Below, in pieces: positions 1 to 7,056 of a stretch of 7,734 bases of DNA. The DNA comes from Planctomycetota bacterium (GTDB lineage Bacteria; Planctomycetota; UBA1135; GCA-002686595), in the NCBI GenBank assembly GCA_027623615.1, contig JAQBVH010000129.1, positions 1 to 7,734 of the forward strand. The letters are read 5' to 3'. The position numbers and the translations under genes are program-made. Numbering within the stretch: the first letter of the stretch is position 1; every line of letters begins with the position of its first letter. The notes beneath the pieces were generated by a model. It ran no database searches and had not been told where the DNA came from. It saw only the letters and a list, made by a program, of their open reading frames with translations.

Positions 1-106
1 CCGTCGCCTTGCCACCACACGCAAGCGGCTCGAACAGTTGCACCGTACTTCGGACTCACACCGCGCTGGCCTCGTCCCCCTCGAGTACCGGCTAGGATCC
101 GCGGCC
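1..106. other. 5' edge, no supported gene
   Basis: The reading frame of the downstream acetyltransferase is open through this stretch to the window edge. However, the residues it would encode (from a TTG at 38 or further upstream) do not resemble the start of that family, and no ribosome binding site precedes the TTG. An AGGA at 94-97 lies 9 bases before the ATG at 107 and fits a ribosome binding site. No convincing -35/-10 pair was found. The stretch is probably the 5' leader of the acetyltransferase, or the end of an unseen neighbour. Confidence 0.4.
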
Positions 107-973
107 ATGGGCGCACTCTTCTGCAACCTCGAACTCGCCGCGCGCGTCGAACGCGCGGAGTCGTCGCTGCTGCGCGACGCGGCCACCCAGGTCGCGGCGC
201 GACACCCCGAGCGAGCCACCGCCGTGTTCGACGTGGGTGGTGGAGTCTGCGCCGTCACCGCTCCGAACTCGCCCCTGAACAAGGTCTGCGGGGTCGGTTT
301 CGGCGAGCAGCCGACCGAGGACGATTGGAGCCGCGTCGAGGCGACCTGCTTCGGCGCGGGAGTGCGCGTCCAGGTCGAGGTCAGCACCGCCGCAGAACCG
401 GCGCTCGTCGCCGCGCTGACGGGCCGCGGCTACAAGCTGGTCGGGTTCGAGAACGTCTCTGCCCTGGTGCTCTCCGAGTGGCAGCCGGCGCCGGGCGCGG
501 ACGTGCAGGTCGCGCGCTCACCGGACTCGCGCCGCGAGGAGTGGCTCGACGCGGTCATCACGGGCTTCGCGAACCCTGACGATCGAGGTGTCGCCTCGCA
601 CGAGAGCTACCCGCGCGAGGTCCTGGGGCCGATCATCGAGGACTTCACCTCCGGCGCCGACCTGCGTTGCTACCTGGCGACCGTCGCCGGGGAGCCCAAG
701 GCGGTCGGCGGGGGCTCGCTGCGGGTCCACGACCGCCTCGGCCAGCTGTGCGGAGCAGCGACTCTGCCAGGCTTCCGGCGCCGCGGGGTGCAGACCGCGC
801 TGCTGGCCCACCGGTTGCTCGAGGCGCGGGACGAGGGCTGTGATCTGGCGACCGTCACGACCCAGCCGGGCTCGACCTCGGAGCAGAACATGCGCCGCTT
901 CGGCTTCCAGCTGCTCTACCCCAGGGCGGTGCTGGTGCGCGAGGCTCCAGACGCCGCGCGCCCAGCTGACTGA
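107..973 (+). CDS. GNAT-family N-acetyltransferase (two-half type)
   Basis: The product is 288 residues and is predicted to be a soluble cytoplasmic enzyme transferring an acetyl group from acetyl-CoA to an amine of unknown identity. The C-terminal half (about residues 145-280) is a GNAT fold. GGGS at 201-204 lies on a core strand, and RRRGVQ at 224-229 is the acetyl-CoA pyrophosphate loop, following the usual TLPGFR lead-in. N-x-R-R-x-G-F at 261-267 is the late motif typical of GNATs. The N-terminal half (about 1-125) carries the pattern SPLNKV-GVGFG (55-66), VQVEVST (88-94) and RGYKLVGFENV (107-117). I recognise this from a widespread family of about 280-residue GNATs in which the first half is a degenerate second GNAT-like domain. 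I chose the ATG at 107 because an AGGA precedes it and MGALFCNLELAARVERAE matches the usual family N-terminus. A TTG at 38 would add 23 unlike residues. No signal peptide or membrane segment is seen. The gene stands 280 bases from uvrA and need not share its promoter. The family call is strong and the substrate is unknown. Confidence 0.85.
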   Translation: MGALFCNLELAARVERAESSLLRDAATQVAARHPERATAVFDVGGGVCAVTAPNSPLNKVCGVGFGEQPTEDDWSRVEATCFGAGVRVQVEVSTAAEPALVAALTGRGYKLVGFENVSALVLSEWQPAPGADVQVARSPDSRREEWLDAVITGFANPDDRGVASHESYPREVLGPIIEDFTSGADLRCYLATVAGEPKAVGGGSLRVHDRLGQLCGAATLPGFRRRGVQTALLAHRLLEARDEGCDLATVTTQPGSTSEQNMRRFGFQLLYPRAVLVREAPDAARPAD

Positions 974-1041
974 GGTCCGCGCAAGCTTCCTGCGACCTCC
1001 CGCCGCAGCAGGGTACTTGGGCCCCCTTTGACCCTCCAACC

Positions 1042-1065
1042 GGCCCCGCTTCGGCACCTGGGGCC
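1042..1065 (+). terminator. GC-rich hairpin after the acetyltransferase (weak terminator candidate)
   Basis: GGCCCC at 1042-1047 pairs with GGGGCC at 1060-1065. The loop contains GCTTCGGC (1048-1055), itself a small UUCG-type tetraloop hairpin. It lies 69 bases past the acetyltransferase stop. No T-tract follows, so a classical intrinsic terminator is not shown, and in GC-rich sequence such stems arise easily by chance. Confidence 0.25.
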
Positions 1066-1126
1066 CGGGCACCCGAGCGAGGGCCGCAGGGCGCTGTTCC
1101 CTACCTTCCGGCGGCTCCGTTGCTCT

Positions 1127-1141
1127 GCTAACGTGGTTAGC
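1127..1141. promoter_or_regulatory. Inverted repeat upstream of uvrA (candidate operator or promoter element)
   Basis: GCTAACGTGGTTAGC is a perfect 6-base inverted repeat with a 3-base spacer, centred about 120 bases before the uvrA start. It is one of the few AT-containing spots in a very GC-rich gap. Its left arm also reads TGCTAACGT, which resembles an extended -10 element (TGn plus TAACGT at 1129-1134), though no good -35 partner stands at 17 bases. A repressor site, possibly for the SOS regulator given the repair gene downstream, is an inference. I cannot match it to a specific LexA box. Confidence 0.3.
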
Positions 1142-1173
1142 TTCCACCCATCCGATCAGGGTGTCCAGAAGCC

Positions 1174-1191
1174 CTCCGAGCCCCCTCGGAG
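1174..1191 (+). other. Perfect 7-bp hairpin in the uvrA leader
   Basis: CTCCGAG at 1174-1180 and CTCGGAG at 1185-1191 form a 7-base-pair stem around a CCCC loop, 62 bases before the uvrA ATG. There is no T-tract behind it. It could be a transcript-end hairpin for the upstream gene, a leader structure of the uvrA mRNA, or chance in GC-rich DNA. Confidence 0.3.
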
Positions 1192-1253
1192 ACCCCTTCC
1201 TGGCCCCCCCCTGACCGGGCCCGCAAGACCCTGGGACCACTCCACTTGGCACG

Positions 1254-1940
1254 ATGACCGCGCGTGAGGGGAACGGACGGATCCGCATTCGAGGCGCTCG
1301 CCAGAACAACCTGGTCGGCGTCGACGTGGATCTGCCCCGGGGCGCCCTGGTGGCGATCACCGGGGTCTCGGGCTCGGGCAAGTCGAGCCTGGCCTTCGAC
1401 ACGCTCTTTCGGGAGGGGCAGCGCCGCTTCCTCGAGACCCTCTCCGCCTACGCGCGCCAGTTCCTCGGTGGGTTGCAGAAGCCGGACGTCGAGTCCATCG
1501 AGGGGCTCTCGCCGGCGATCGCGGTCGACCAGAAGTCGATCCCGCGCGGCACCCGCTCGACCGTCGGCACGCTGACCGAGATCGTGGACCACCGGCGTGG
1601 CCCACAGCCCGTGGTGCGGGCTGCCCGTCGAGTCGCGCAGCCCCGAGTCGGTCGTGCAGGAGCTCCTGCGCGACTACGCCGGCCAGCGCTGCCAGGTGCT
1701 CGCGCCCCTGATCCGCGACCGCAAGGGCGCACACCGGGCGCTCTTCGACGACCTGCGCAAGAAGGGCTACGTGCGCGTGCGCGTCGACGGCGAGGTCCTG
1801 CGCATCGAGGAGGTGGGGGAGCTGCACCGCTACAAGCGGCACACGATCGAGGTCGTGGTCGACCGCCTCAAGCCCGACCCGGCGGACTCGTCGCGGCTGC
1901 GCGAGGCGGTCGATGCGGCCCTCGACCTGGGCGACGGTGA
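1254..1940 (+). pseudogene. uvrA: 5' fragment of tandem UvrA, frame lost near 1592 (first half of NBD1)
   Basis: This frame opens the UvrA gene but is genuine only to about 1592 (113 codons). After that it reads arginine- and alanine-rich nonsense until a TGA at 1938-1940. The real part has the UvrA N-terminus ([10 protein letters not shown], residues 11-20) and Walker A GVSGSGKS at 37-44 (1362-1385). It also has the UvrA-specific YARQFL (66-71) and the DQKS...[10 protein letters not shown] stretch (92-110). The ATG at 1254 is chosen because it gives the usual short lead before the first beta strand; no alternative in-frame start fits. At 1587-1592 the codons for D-H should be followed by a conserved L-R-x-L-x-A-R segment. 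Instead, the sequence jumps to the downstream frame at T-G-V-A-H-S-P (1591-1611). It belongs with 1597-7056 as one gene. The break is either a true mutation or an assembly or sequencing error. Confidence 0.8.
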
Positions 1941-4050
1941 GCTGGTGGTGCTGACCCCGGACGCGGACCACCGGGTGTCGACCCTCGCCGTCTGCCCGGA
2001 GACCGGACGCGAGCTGCCGACCCTCGAGCCGCGCCTGTTCTCGTTCAACTCACCTCACGGTGCTTGCCCTGGTTGCGAGGGGCTGGGCACGCGGCGCGCC
2101 CCATCCGCCAAGGCCGTCGTCCGCGATCCGGAGCTCACGCTGCGCGAGGGCGCGCTGGCGGTCACCCAGGCCAAGGGCGGAGCGCTGCTCTTCCCGCGGG
2201 TGCGTTTCGAGTTCCTCGAGAAGGTCGCCGACGCGAACGGGTTCGATCTCGACACCCCCTGGCGCAAGCTCTCGAAGAAGGCCCAGCGCGTGATCCTGCA
2301 CGGCGCAGGCAAGCAGCGCTTCGAGGACTCGGGCGGCTGGAACGGCGACAAGTTCAAGGGCACGTACATGTGGCGGCGCCAGTTCCGGGGCGTGCTGGGG
2401 GAGCTCGAGCGCTGCTGGAAGCGCGGCACCCAGAAGAAGCGCGTCGAGCGCTACCTGACCGAGACCGTGTGCAGCGACTGCGCCGGGACGCGCCTCAACG
2501 AGGCGGCGCGCTGGGTGAAGCTCGGCGACACCTCGCTGACCGACCTGTCGGGCTTGCCGGTGCAGGACCTCGTGCCGACCCTCGAGTCGCTCGAGCTCAC
2601 GGGCCGCCAGCAGCGCATCGCGCGCGACCTCCTGACCGAGATCGTGCGCCGCACCGCCTTTCTCACGCGAGTCGGGCTCGGGTACCTGACCCTCGACCGC
2701 GCGGCGGACAGCCTGTCCGGCGGCGAGGCGCAGCGCATCCGTCTGGCCGCCCAGCTCGGTGCGGGCTTGCAAGGCGTGCTCTACGTCCTCGACGAGCCGT
2801 CGATCGGCCTGCACGCCCATGACCACGGGCAGCTGCTGGGCGCGCTGTCCTCCCTGGTCGACGGCGGCAACAGCGTGGTGGTCGTCGAGCACGACGAGGC
2901 GACCCTGCGCGCCGCCGACTGGTTGATCGACGTGGGTCCTGGCGCCGGTCGGCACGGCGGCAGGGTGGTCGGCGCCGGAACGCCGGCCGAGATTGCCGAG
3001 CTCGACACACCCACGGGCCGGGCATTGCGCGGCGAGATCGTGATGCCCACGCCCGACGAGCGGCGCGCGGGCAACGGCAACGCCCTGCGCATCGAGGGCG
3101 CGCGCGCCTTCAACCTCAAGGACGTGGACGTGGAGGTGCCGCTGGGCACCTTCACGGTGATCACTGGCGTCTCGGGCTCGGGCAAGTCGACCTTGATCGG
3201 GCGCACCCTGCGGCCGGCCCTGCTGCGCCACCTCGAGCGTGAGGGCCCCGAGCCCGGTGACCACGACCGCATCCTGGGCCTCGAGCACGTCGACGACATG
3301 GTCGTCGTCGATGCCAGCCCGATCGGGCGCACGACCCGCTCGAACCCGGCCACCTACACCAAGGTGCTCACGCCGATCCGGGACCTGTTCGCGGCCCTGC
3401 CGGAGGCGCGCATGCGCGGCTACGACAAGTCGCGCTTCTCGTTCAACATCAAGGGTGGACGCTGCGAGTCCTGCGGCGGCGCGGGCGCGACCCTGGTCGA
3501 GCTGCAGTTCCTGGCGCCGGTGACCGTGCCCTGCAGCGAGTGCGGCGGCAAGCGCTTCCAGGCCGAGACCCTCGATGTGCGCTACCGCGGGCACTCGATC
3601 TCGGACGTGCTGAACCTGACCGCGGCGGACGCCCTCGAGCTGTTCCTGGACCACCCGAAGATCGGGCGGCCCCTCGCCCTGATGGTCGACGTGGGGCTCG
3701 GCTACCTGACCCTCGGTCAGCCCTCGACCACGATCTCTGGGGGCGAGGCCCAGCGCATCAAGCTGGTGACGCACCTGCAGAAGCGCCCGCGTGGCCACAC
3801 GATCTACCTGCTCGACGAGCCGACCACCGGGCTGCACATGGAGGACGTGGGGCGCCTCGTGCACACCCTCCAGCGCCTGGTCGACCTCGGCAATACAGTG
3901 CTCGTGATCGAGCACAACCTGGAGCTCGTCTGGGCCGCCGACCACGCGATCGACCTCGGGCCGGACGGCGGCGAGGGCGGCGGCTGCGTCGTGGCCCTCG
4001 GAACGCCCGAGGAGCTGGCCCAACACCAGGGCTCGTACACCGGCGCGGCC
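1254..4050 (+). other. UvrA copy A (NBD1 + UvrB-binding + insertion + NBD2)
   Basis: This is the first UvrA unit. The UvrB-binding domain (about 1627-1990) is well conserved: [10 protein letters not shown] with RKG at 1720-1728, [11 protein letters not shown] ending at 1794, then a [12 protein letters not shown] block as in E. coli UvrA. Zinc module 1 reads Cys(1993)-P-E-Thr(2002) and then Cys(2065)-P-G-Cys(2074), so one ligand position is Thr. The insertion domain ends in Cys(2470)-S-D-Cys(2479) before a G-T-R-L. NBD2 carries zinc module 2 with all four Cys (3463, 3472, 3532, 3541). The unit ends in the usual D-L-G-P-x-G-G-E-G-G and G-T-P-E-E-L. Its first ATP site is the one disrupted by the frame break. 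Confidence 0.85.
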
Positions 4051-7000
4051 CTGCGTGAGCTGGCCGGGGAGCGCACGCGCCTGCAGGCCAAGCGGCCCGT
4101 GCGCAAGGAACAGGCGCCCACCGATCTGGTGCTCGAGGGCGTGCGCACCCACAACCTGAAGAGCATCGACGTCTCGATCCCGCGCGAATCGCTGACCGTG
4201 ATCACGGGACCCTCGGGGTCCGGCAAGAGCTCGCTCGCCCTCGACACGATTCACGCGGAGGGCCGGCGCCGCTTCGTCGAGTCGCTGTCGACCTACGCGC
4301 GCCAGTTCCTGGGGACCAAGGACCGCCCGCCGTTCGAGAAGGCGACCGGGCTCGGCCCCTCGGTCGCGGTCGAGGCGCGCACGGTCGGCAGTCACCCGCG
4401 CTCGACGGTTGCGACGACCACCGAACTGCACGACCACCTGCGCGTGCTCTTTGCGCGGGCGGGCACGCCGCGCTGTCCGGAGCACGGCCAGGCCCTCGAG
4501 CAGCGTGACCCCGCGGGCGTGACGCGGCGCATCCTGGCGGACGCGCCCGAGCAGGCCAAGGGCTGGATCCTCGCGCCGATCTGGGGGCACGGTCGGCCGC
4601 ACCACGAGGAAGCCGCGACCGAGCTGCCGCGTCTGGCCGAGGGCTGGCGCAGCGCCGGCTTCGCCCGGGCGATGGTGGACGGCGCGGAGTTCCGGCTCGA
4701 GGAGCTGCCCGAGGCCGGACCCGAGAGCGACGTCGACCTGATCGTCGACCGCGTCGCCTTCGACGCCAAGGCCCGCGCGCGGGTGGCGGAGGCGGTCGAA
4801 CAAGCAGCCAGCGTGGCGCACTGCCGCGTGAGCGCAATGGTCAAGGGCGGTGAGCGCCTCGAATACGCCACCGGCGGTGCCTGCACGGCGTGCGGCTTCA
4901 CCCTGGATACGCCGCTCGAGCCGCGCCACTTCTCGTTCAACACCCACGCTGGGGCGTGCCCGCAGTGCGACGGCCTCGGAGAGTCGGTGGTCTGCGACGG
5001 ACTCCTGCTCGTGACCTGCCCCGAAAAGTCCCTCCTCGACGGCGCGATCGGCGGCAAGCTCGGACGCTACCTGACCAAGGGCAAGGGCTACTACGAGTTC
5101 CTGCTGCGCACCCTCGCGAAGCAGCACCGGATCAAGCTCGAGAAGCCCTTCGAGGAGCTGACCGAGAAGCAGCAGGCGCTCTTGCTCTACGGCCACGGCG
5201 CGCAGGGGAAGTACCAGGTCGAGATCGAGAAGAGCACGCGCAACGTCGACTGGACGGAGAACTTCAGCGCCGCCTGGCCGGGGCTGTGCGGGCAGATCGA
5301 CGCCTGGCACCAGAAGACCGACGACCCCGAGTGGGCGGCCCTGCTCGAGGAGGTCATGAGCCGGCGCGAGTGTCCCTCTTGCAAGGGCGAACGCCTGGCC
5401 CCTGCGCCGCGGCATGTCACCCTACAACGCAAGCGCCTGCCGGAGCTCCTGCGCATGACAGTGGAGGAAGGCGTGCAGTGGTTCGAGGGTCTGGCCGTGC
5501 GCAAGAAGCTCGCCAGCGCCATCGCGCCGGTGCGCGCCGAGATCCAGAGCCGCCTGCGGCTGCTCGACAAGGTCGGGCTCGGCTACGTGACCCTCGATCG
5601 AGCGACGGCGACCCTCTCGGGCGGCGAGGCGCGGCGCGTGCGCCTGTCGGCGAGCCTCGGCTCCGAGCTGGTCGGGGTCTGCTACGTCCTCGACGAGCCG
5701 ACGGTAGGCCTGCACCCGCGCGACATCGATCAGCTCGCCGATGCCCTGGTCGAGCTCAAGGAGCGCGGCAACACGGTCATCGTCGTCGAGCACGACGGGG
5801 CGCTGATGCGCCGGTCGGACTGGATCGTCGACATCGGCCCGGGCGCCGGGGAGCACGGCGGCACGATCGTCGCCAGCGGTCCTCCGGACGAGGTCGCCGC
5901 CCACCCGACCTCGGGCACCGCCGCCTACCTGCGCGGCGAGAGCGACCTCGCGCGGGAGATCTCCGAGGACGCGCTCCATGACGGACCGAGTGAGGAGCTG
6001 GGCGAGAGGCCGAAGCCGCTGCGGCTGAAGGGCGCGACGCTCCACAACCTCAAGGGCGTCGACCTCCAGGTGCCCTTCGGCGAGATCACCGGCGTGTGCG
6101 GCCCCTCCGGCTCGGGCAAGTCGACGCTCGTGCTCGACACCCTGGTGCCGGCCCTGCGCGGCGAGCGGCCCGAGGGACGCTGGACAGCGTTCACCCAGGT
6201 ACCGGGGCTGCGCACCGTCGTCGTCGACGCCAGCCCGATCGGCCGGTCGCCGCACAGCGTCCCCGCGACCTACGCCGGCGTGATGGTGCCGCTGCGGGAG
6301 CTGTTCGCCCGCACGCCCGACGCCCGCATGCGCGGGTATGGGCCAGCTCACTTCTCCTTCAACTCGAACCGGGGCCGCTGCCCCGTGTGCGAGGGCCGCG
6401 GCTCCGTCCTGGTCGAGATGCAGTTCCTGGCGGACCTGTGGCTGACCTGCGAGGAGTGTGATGGCCGGCGCTACCAGCCCGAGGTGCTCCAGATTCGCTA
6501 TCGCGGCAAGACGATCGCGGACGTGCTCGCGATGTCGGTGTCGGAGGCGCACGAGTTCTTCAAGGACCTGCCGAAGATCGCGCGGGTGCTGCAGACCCTG
6601 GCGGACGTGGGGCTCGGGTACCTGCGTCTCGGTCAGAGCTCGACGACCCTCTCGGGCGGCGAGGCGCAACGGGTCAAGCTCGCCAGCGAGCTCTTCCGCG
6701 CTGCAGGCCCGCAGCGCAGCGTCCTGCTGCTGGACGAACCGTCGACCGGCCTCGCGGCGACCGACGTGGTGCACCTCGCCCGCGCCCTGGCGCGACTCGC
6801 GCGCCGCGGCGACGCGGTCGTGGTCATCGAGCACCACACCGAGCTCCTGCGAGTGTGCGACCGCCTGGTCGAGATGGGCCCCGAGGGGGGCGCGGCCGGC
6901 GGTCAGGTCCTGGGCACCGGCACGCCGGAGCAGCTCATGGCCGACCCGAACTCGATCACCGGACCCTGGCTGGCCCCCGAGCGCGCGCTCCGGCCCAAGA

Positions 7001-7056
7001 GCAAGCCCCGCGCCAGGCGCGCCGCCAGGACGGCCGTGAAGGGAGGCGCGCGCTGA
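1597..7056 (+). CDS. uvrA: Tandem-duplicated (double-length) excinuclease subunit UvrA, main reading frame
   Basis: UvrA is the cytoplasmic ATPase that finds bulky DNA lesions and loads UvrB in nucleotide excision repair. Standard UvrA is about 940 residues with two ABC domains, whereas this gene encodes two whole copies in one chain. Including the 5' part from 1254 and the missing 23 bases, the product would be about 1,941 residues. Four Walker A motifs lie at 1362, 3166, 4207 and 6100 (the first in the other frame). Four SGGE signatures begin at 2713, 3733, 5614 and 6649, and four DEP Walker B motifs have their Asp codon at 2791, 3814, 5692 and 6733, each followed by an EHD/EHN/EHH switch. 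Zinc CxxC pairs sit in each half. The GTG at 1597 is only the first possible start codon after the break, with no ribosome binding site, so the true start is 1254. As written, this frame lacks the NBD1 Walker A but contains a full second UvrA. The stop overlaps the helicase start. A fused double UvrA is known in Chlamydia. Confidence 0.9.
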   Translation: MAHSPWCGLPVESRSPESVVQELLRDYAGQRCQVLAPLIRDRKGAHRALFDDLRKKGYVRVRVDGEVLRIEEVGELHRYKRHTIEVVVDRLKPDPADSSRLREAVDAALDLGDGELVVLTPDADHRVSTLAVCPETGRELPTLEPRLFSFNSPHGACPGCEGLGTRRAPSAKAVVRDPELTLREGALAVTQAKGGALLFPRVRFEFLEKVADANGFDLDTPWRKLSKKAQRVILHGAGKQRFEDSGGWNGDKFKGTYMWRRQFRGVLGELERCWKRGTQKKRVERYLTETVCSDCAGTRLNEAARWVKLGDTSLTDLSGLPVQDLVPTLESLELTGRQQRIARDLLTEIVRRTAFLTRVGLGYLTLDRAADSLSGGEAQRIRLAAQLGAGLQGVLYVLDEPSIGLHAHDHGQLLGALSSLVDGGNSVVVVEHDEATLRAADWLIDVGPGAGRHGGRVVGAGTPAEIAELDTPTGRALRGEIVMPTPDERRAGNGNALRIEGARAFNLKDVDVEVPLGTFTVITGVSGSGKSTLIGRTLRPALLRHLEREGPEPGDHDRILGLEHVDDMVVVDASPIGRTTRSNPATYTKVLTPIRDLFAALPEARMRGYDKSRFSFNIKGGRCESCGGAGATLVELQFLAPVTVPCSECGGKRFQAETLDVRYRGHSISDVLNLTAADALELFLDHPKIGRPLALMVDVGLGYLTLGQPSTTISGGEAQRIKLVTHLQKRPRGHTIYLLDEPTTGLHMEDVGRLVHTLQRLVDLGNTVLVIEHNLELVWAADHAIDLGPDGGEGGGCVVALGTPEELAQHQGSYTGAALRELAGERTRLQAKRPVRKEQAPTDLVLEGVRTHNLKSIDVSIPRESLTVITGPSGSGKSSLALDTIHAEGRRRFVESLSTYARQFLGTKDRPPFEKATGLGPSVAVEARTVGSHPRSTVATTTELHDHLRVLFARAGTPRCPEHGQALEQRDPAGVTRRILADAPEQAKGWILAPIWGHGRPHHEEAATELPRLAEGWRSAGFARAMVDGAEFRLEELPEAGPESDVDLIVDRVAFDAKARARVAEAVEQAASVAHCRVSAMVKGGERLEYATGGACTACGFTLDTPLEPRHFSFNTHAGACPQCDGLGESVVCDGLLLVTCPEKSLLDGAIGGKLGRYLTKGKGYYEFLLRTLAKQHRIKLEKPFEELTEKQQALLLYGHGAQGKYQVEIEKSTRNVDWTENFSAAWPGLCGQIDAWHQKTDDPEWAALLEEVMSRRECPSCKGERLAPAPRHVTLQRKRLPELLRMTVEEGVQWFEGLAVRKKLASAIAPVRAEIQSRLRLLDKVGLGYVTLDRATATLSGGEARRVRLSASLGSELVGVCYVLDEPTVGLHPRDIDQLADALVELKERGNTVIVVEHDGALMRRSDWIVDIGPGAGEHGGTIVASGPPDEVAAHPTSGTAAYLRGESDLAREISEDALHDGPSEELGERPKPLRLKGATLHNLKGVDLQVPFGEITGVCGPSGSGKSTLVLDTLVPALRGERPEGRWTAFTQVPGLRTVVVDASPIGRSPHSVPATYAGVMVPLRELFARTPDARMRGYGPAHFSFNSNRGRCPVCEGRGSVLVEMQFLADLWLTCEECDGRRYQPEVLQIRYRGKTIADVLAMSVSEAHEFFKDLPKIARVLQTLADVGLGYLRLGQSSTTLSGGEAQRVKLASELFRAAGPQRSVLLLDEPSTGLAATDVVHLARALARLARRGDAVVVIEHHTELLRVCDRLVEMGPEGGAAGGQVLGTGTPEQLMADPNSITGPWLAPERALRPKSKPRARRAARTAVKGGAR
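4126..7053 (+). other. UvrA copy B (NBD3 + diverged UvrB-binding region + NBD4)
   Basis: This second complete UvrA unit starts at [12 protein letters not shown] after a linker of about 25 residues rich in Arg, Lys and Glu. All four Walker, signature and switch elements are present in NBD3 and NBD4. Both zinc modules keep four Cys: 4882, 4891, 4957 and 4966, then 6379, 6388, 6448 and 6457. The region equivalent to the UvrB-binding domain (about 4480-4860) has lost the RKG block, replaced by G-H-G-R-P-H-H at 4585-4605, and most of the K-G-Y-x-R-x-R-x-D-G-E pattern. The DQK motif of NBD1 is E-A-R here and STVGT is STVAT. Walker B of NBD4 is followed by STGLA rather than the usual TTGLH. The chain ends in a basic, probably disordered tail (6973-7053) with 10 Arg/Lys in 27 residues. 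Confidence 0.85.

Larger units (their letters stand above)
974..1253. other. Non-coding gap between the acetyltransferase and uvrA
   Basis: These 280 bases hold no gene that I can support. The only + strand frame of any length (1028-1267) encodes a proline- and arginine-rich composition typical of spurious GC-rich frames. The gap contains the two hairpins and the inverted repeat listed separately, and it most likely carries the uvrA promoter. No Shine-Dalgarno sequence is evident directly before the uvrA ATG at 1254, so translation may not depend on one. Confidence 0.5.

Noticed and set aside
38..106. Longer start (TTG at 38) for the acetyltransferase
   Set aside because: No ribosome binding site precedes it and the extra 23 residues do not look like the family. 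The ATG at 107 has an AGGA at good spacing.
1028..1267. Small + strand frame between the acetyltransferase and uvrA
   Set aside because: Proline- and arginine-rich composition, no ribosome binding site, overlaps the uvrA start in another frame, and resembles no known protein.
1597..1605. GTG at 1597 as a genuine independent start of a shorter UvrA
   Set aside because: There is no ribosome binding site, it would begin inside NBD1 without its Walker A, and the upstream frame encodes exactly the missing N-terminus.
1581..1611. Programmed ribosomal frameshift joining the two uvrA frames
   Set aside because: No slippery run or downstream structure is evident. A pure slip would not explain the absence of seven highly conserved residues that copy B retains; a deletion explains both.
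2050..5415. Very long open frame on the minus strand (about 1,120 codons) opposite uvrA, and another at 5422-6837
   Set aside because: They lie wholly antisense to well-conserved UvrA motifs. Their composition (Arg, Leu, Ala, Gly, Gln, His) is what G/C-ending codons give on the opposite strand, and no recognisable domain is seen.
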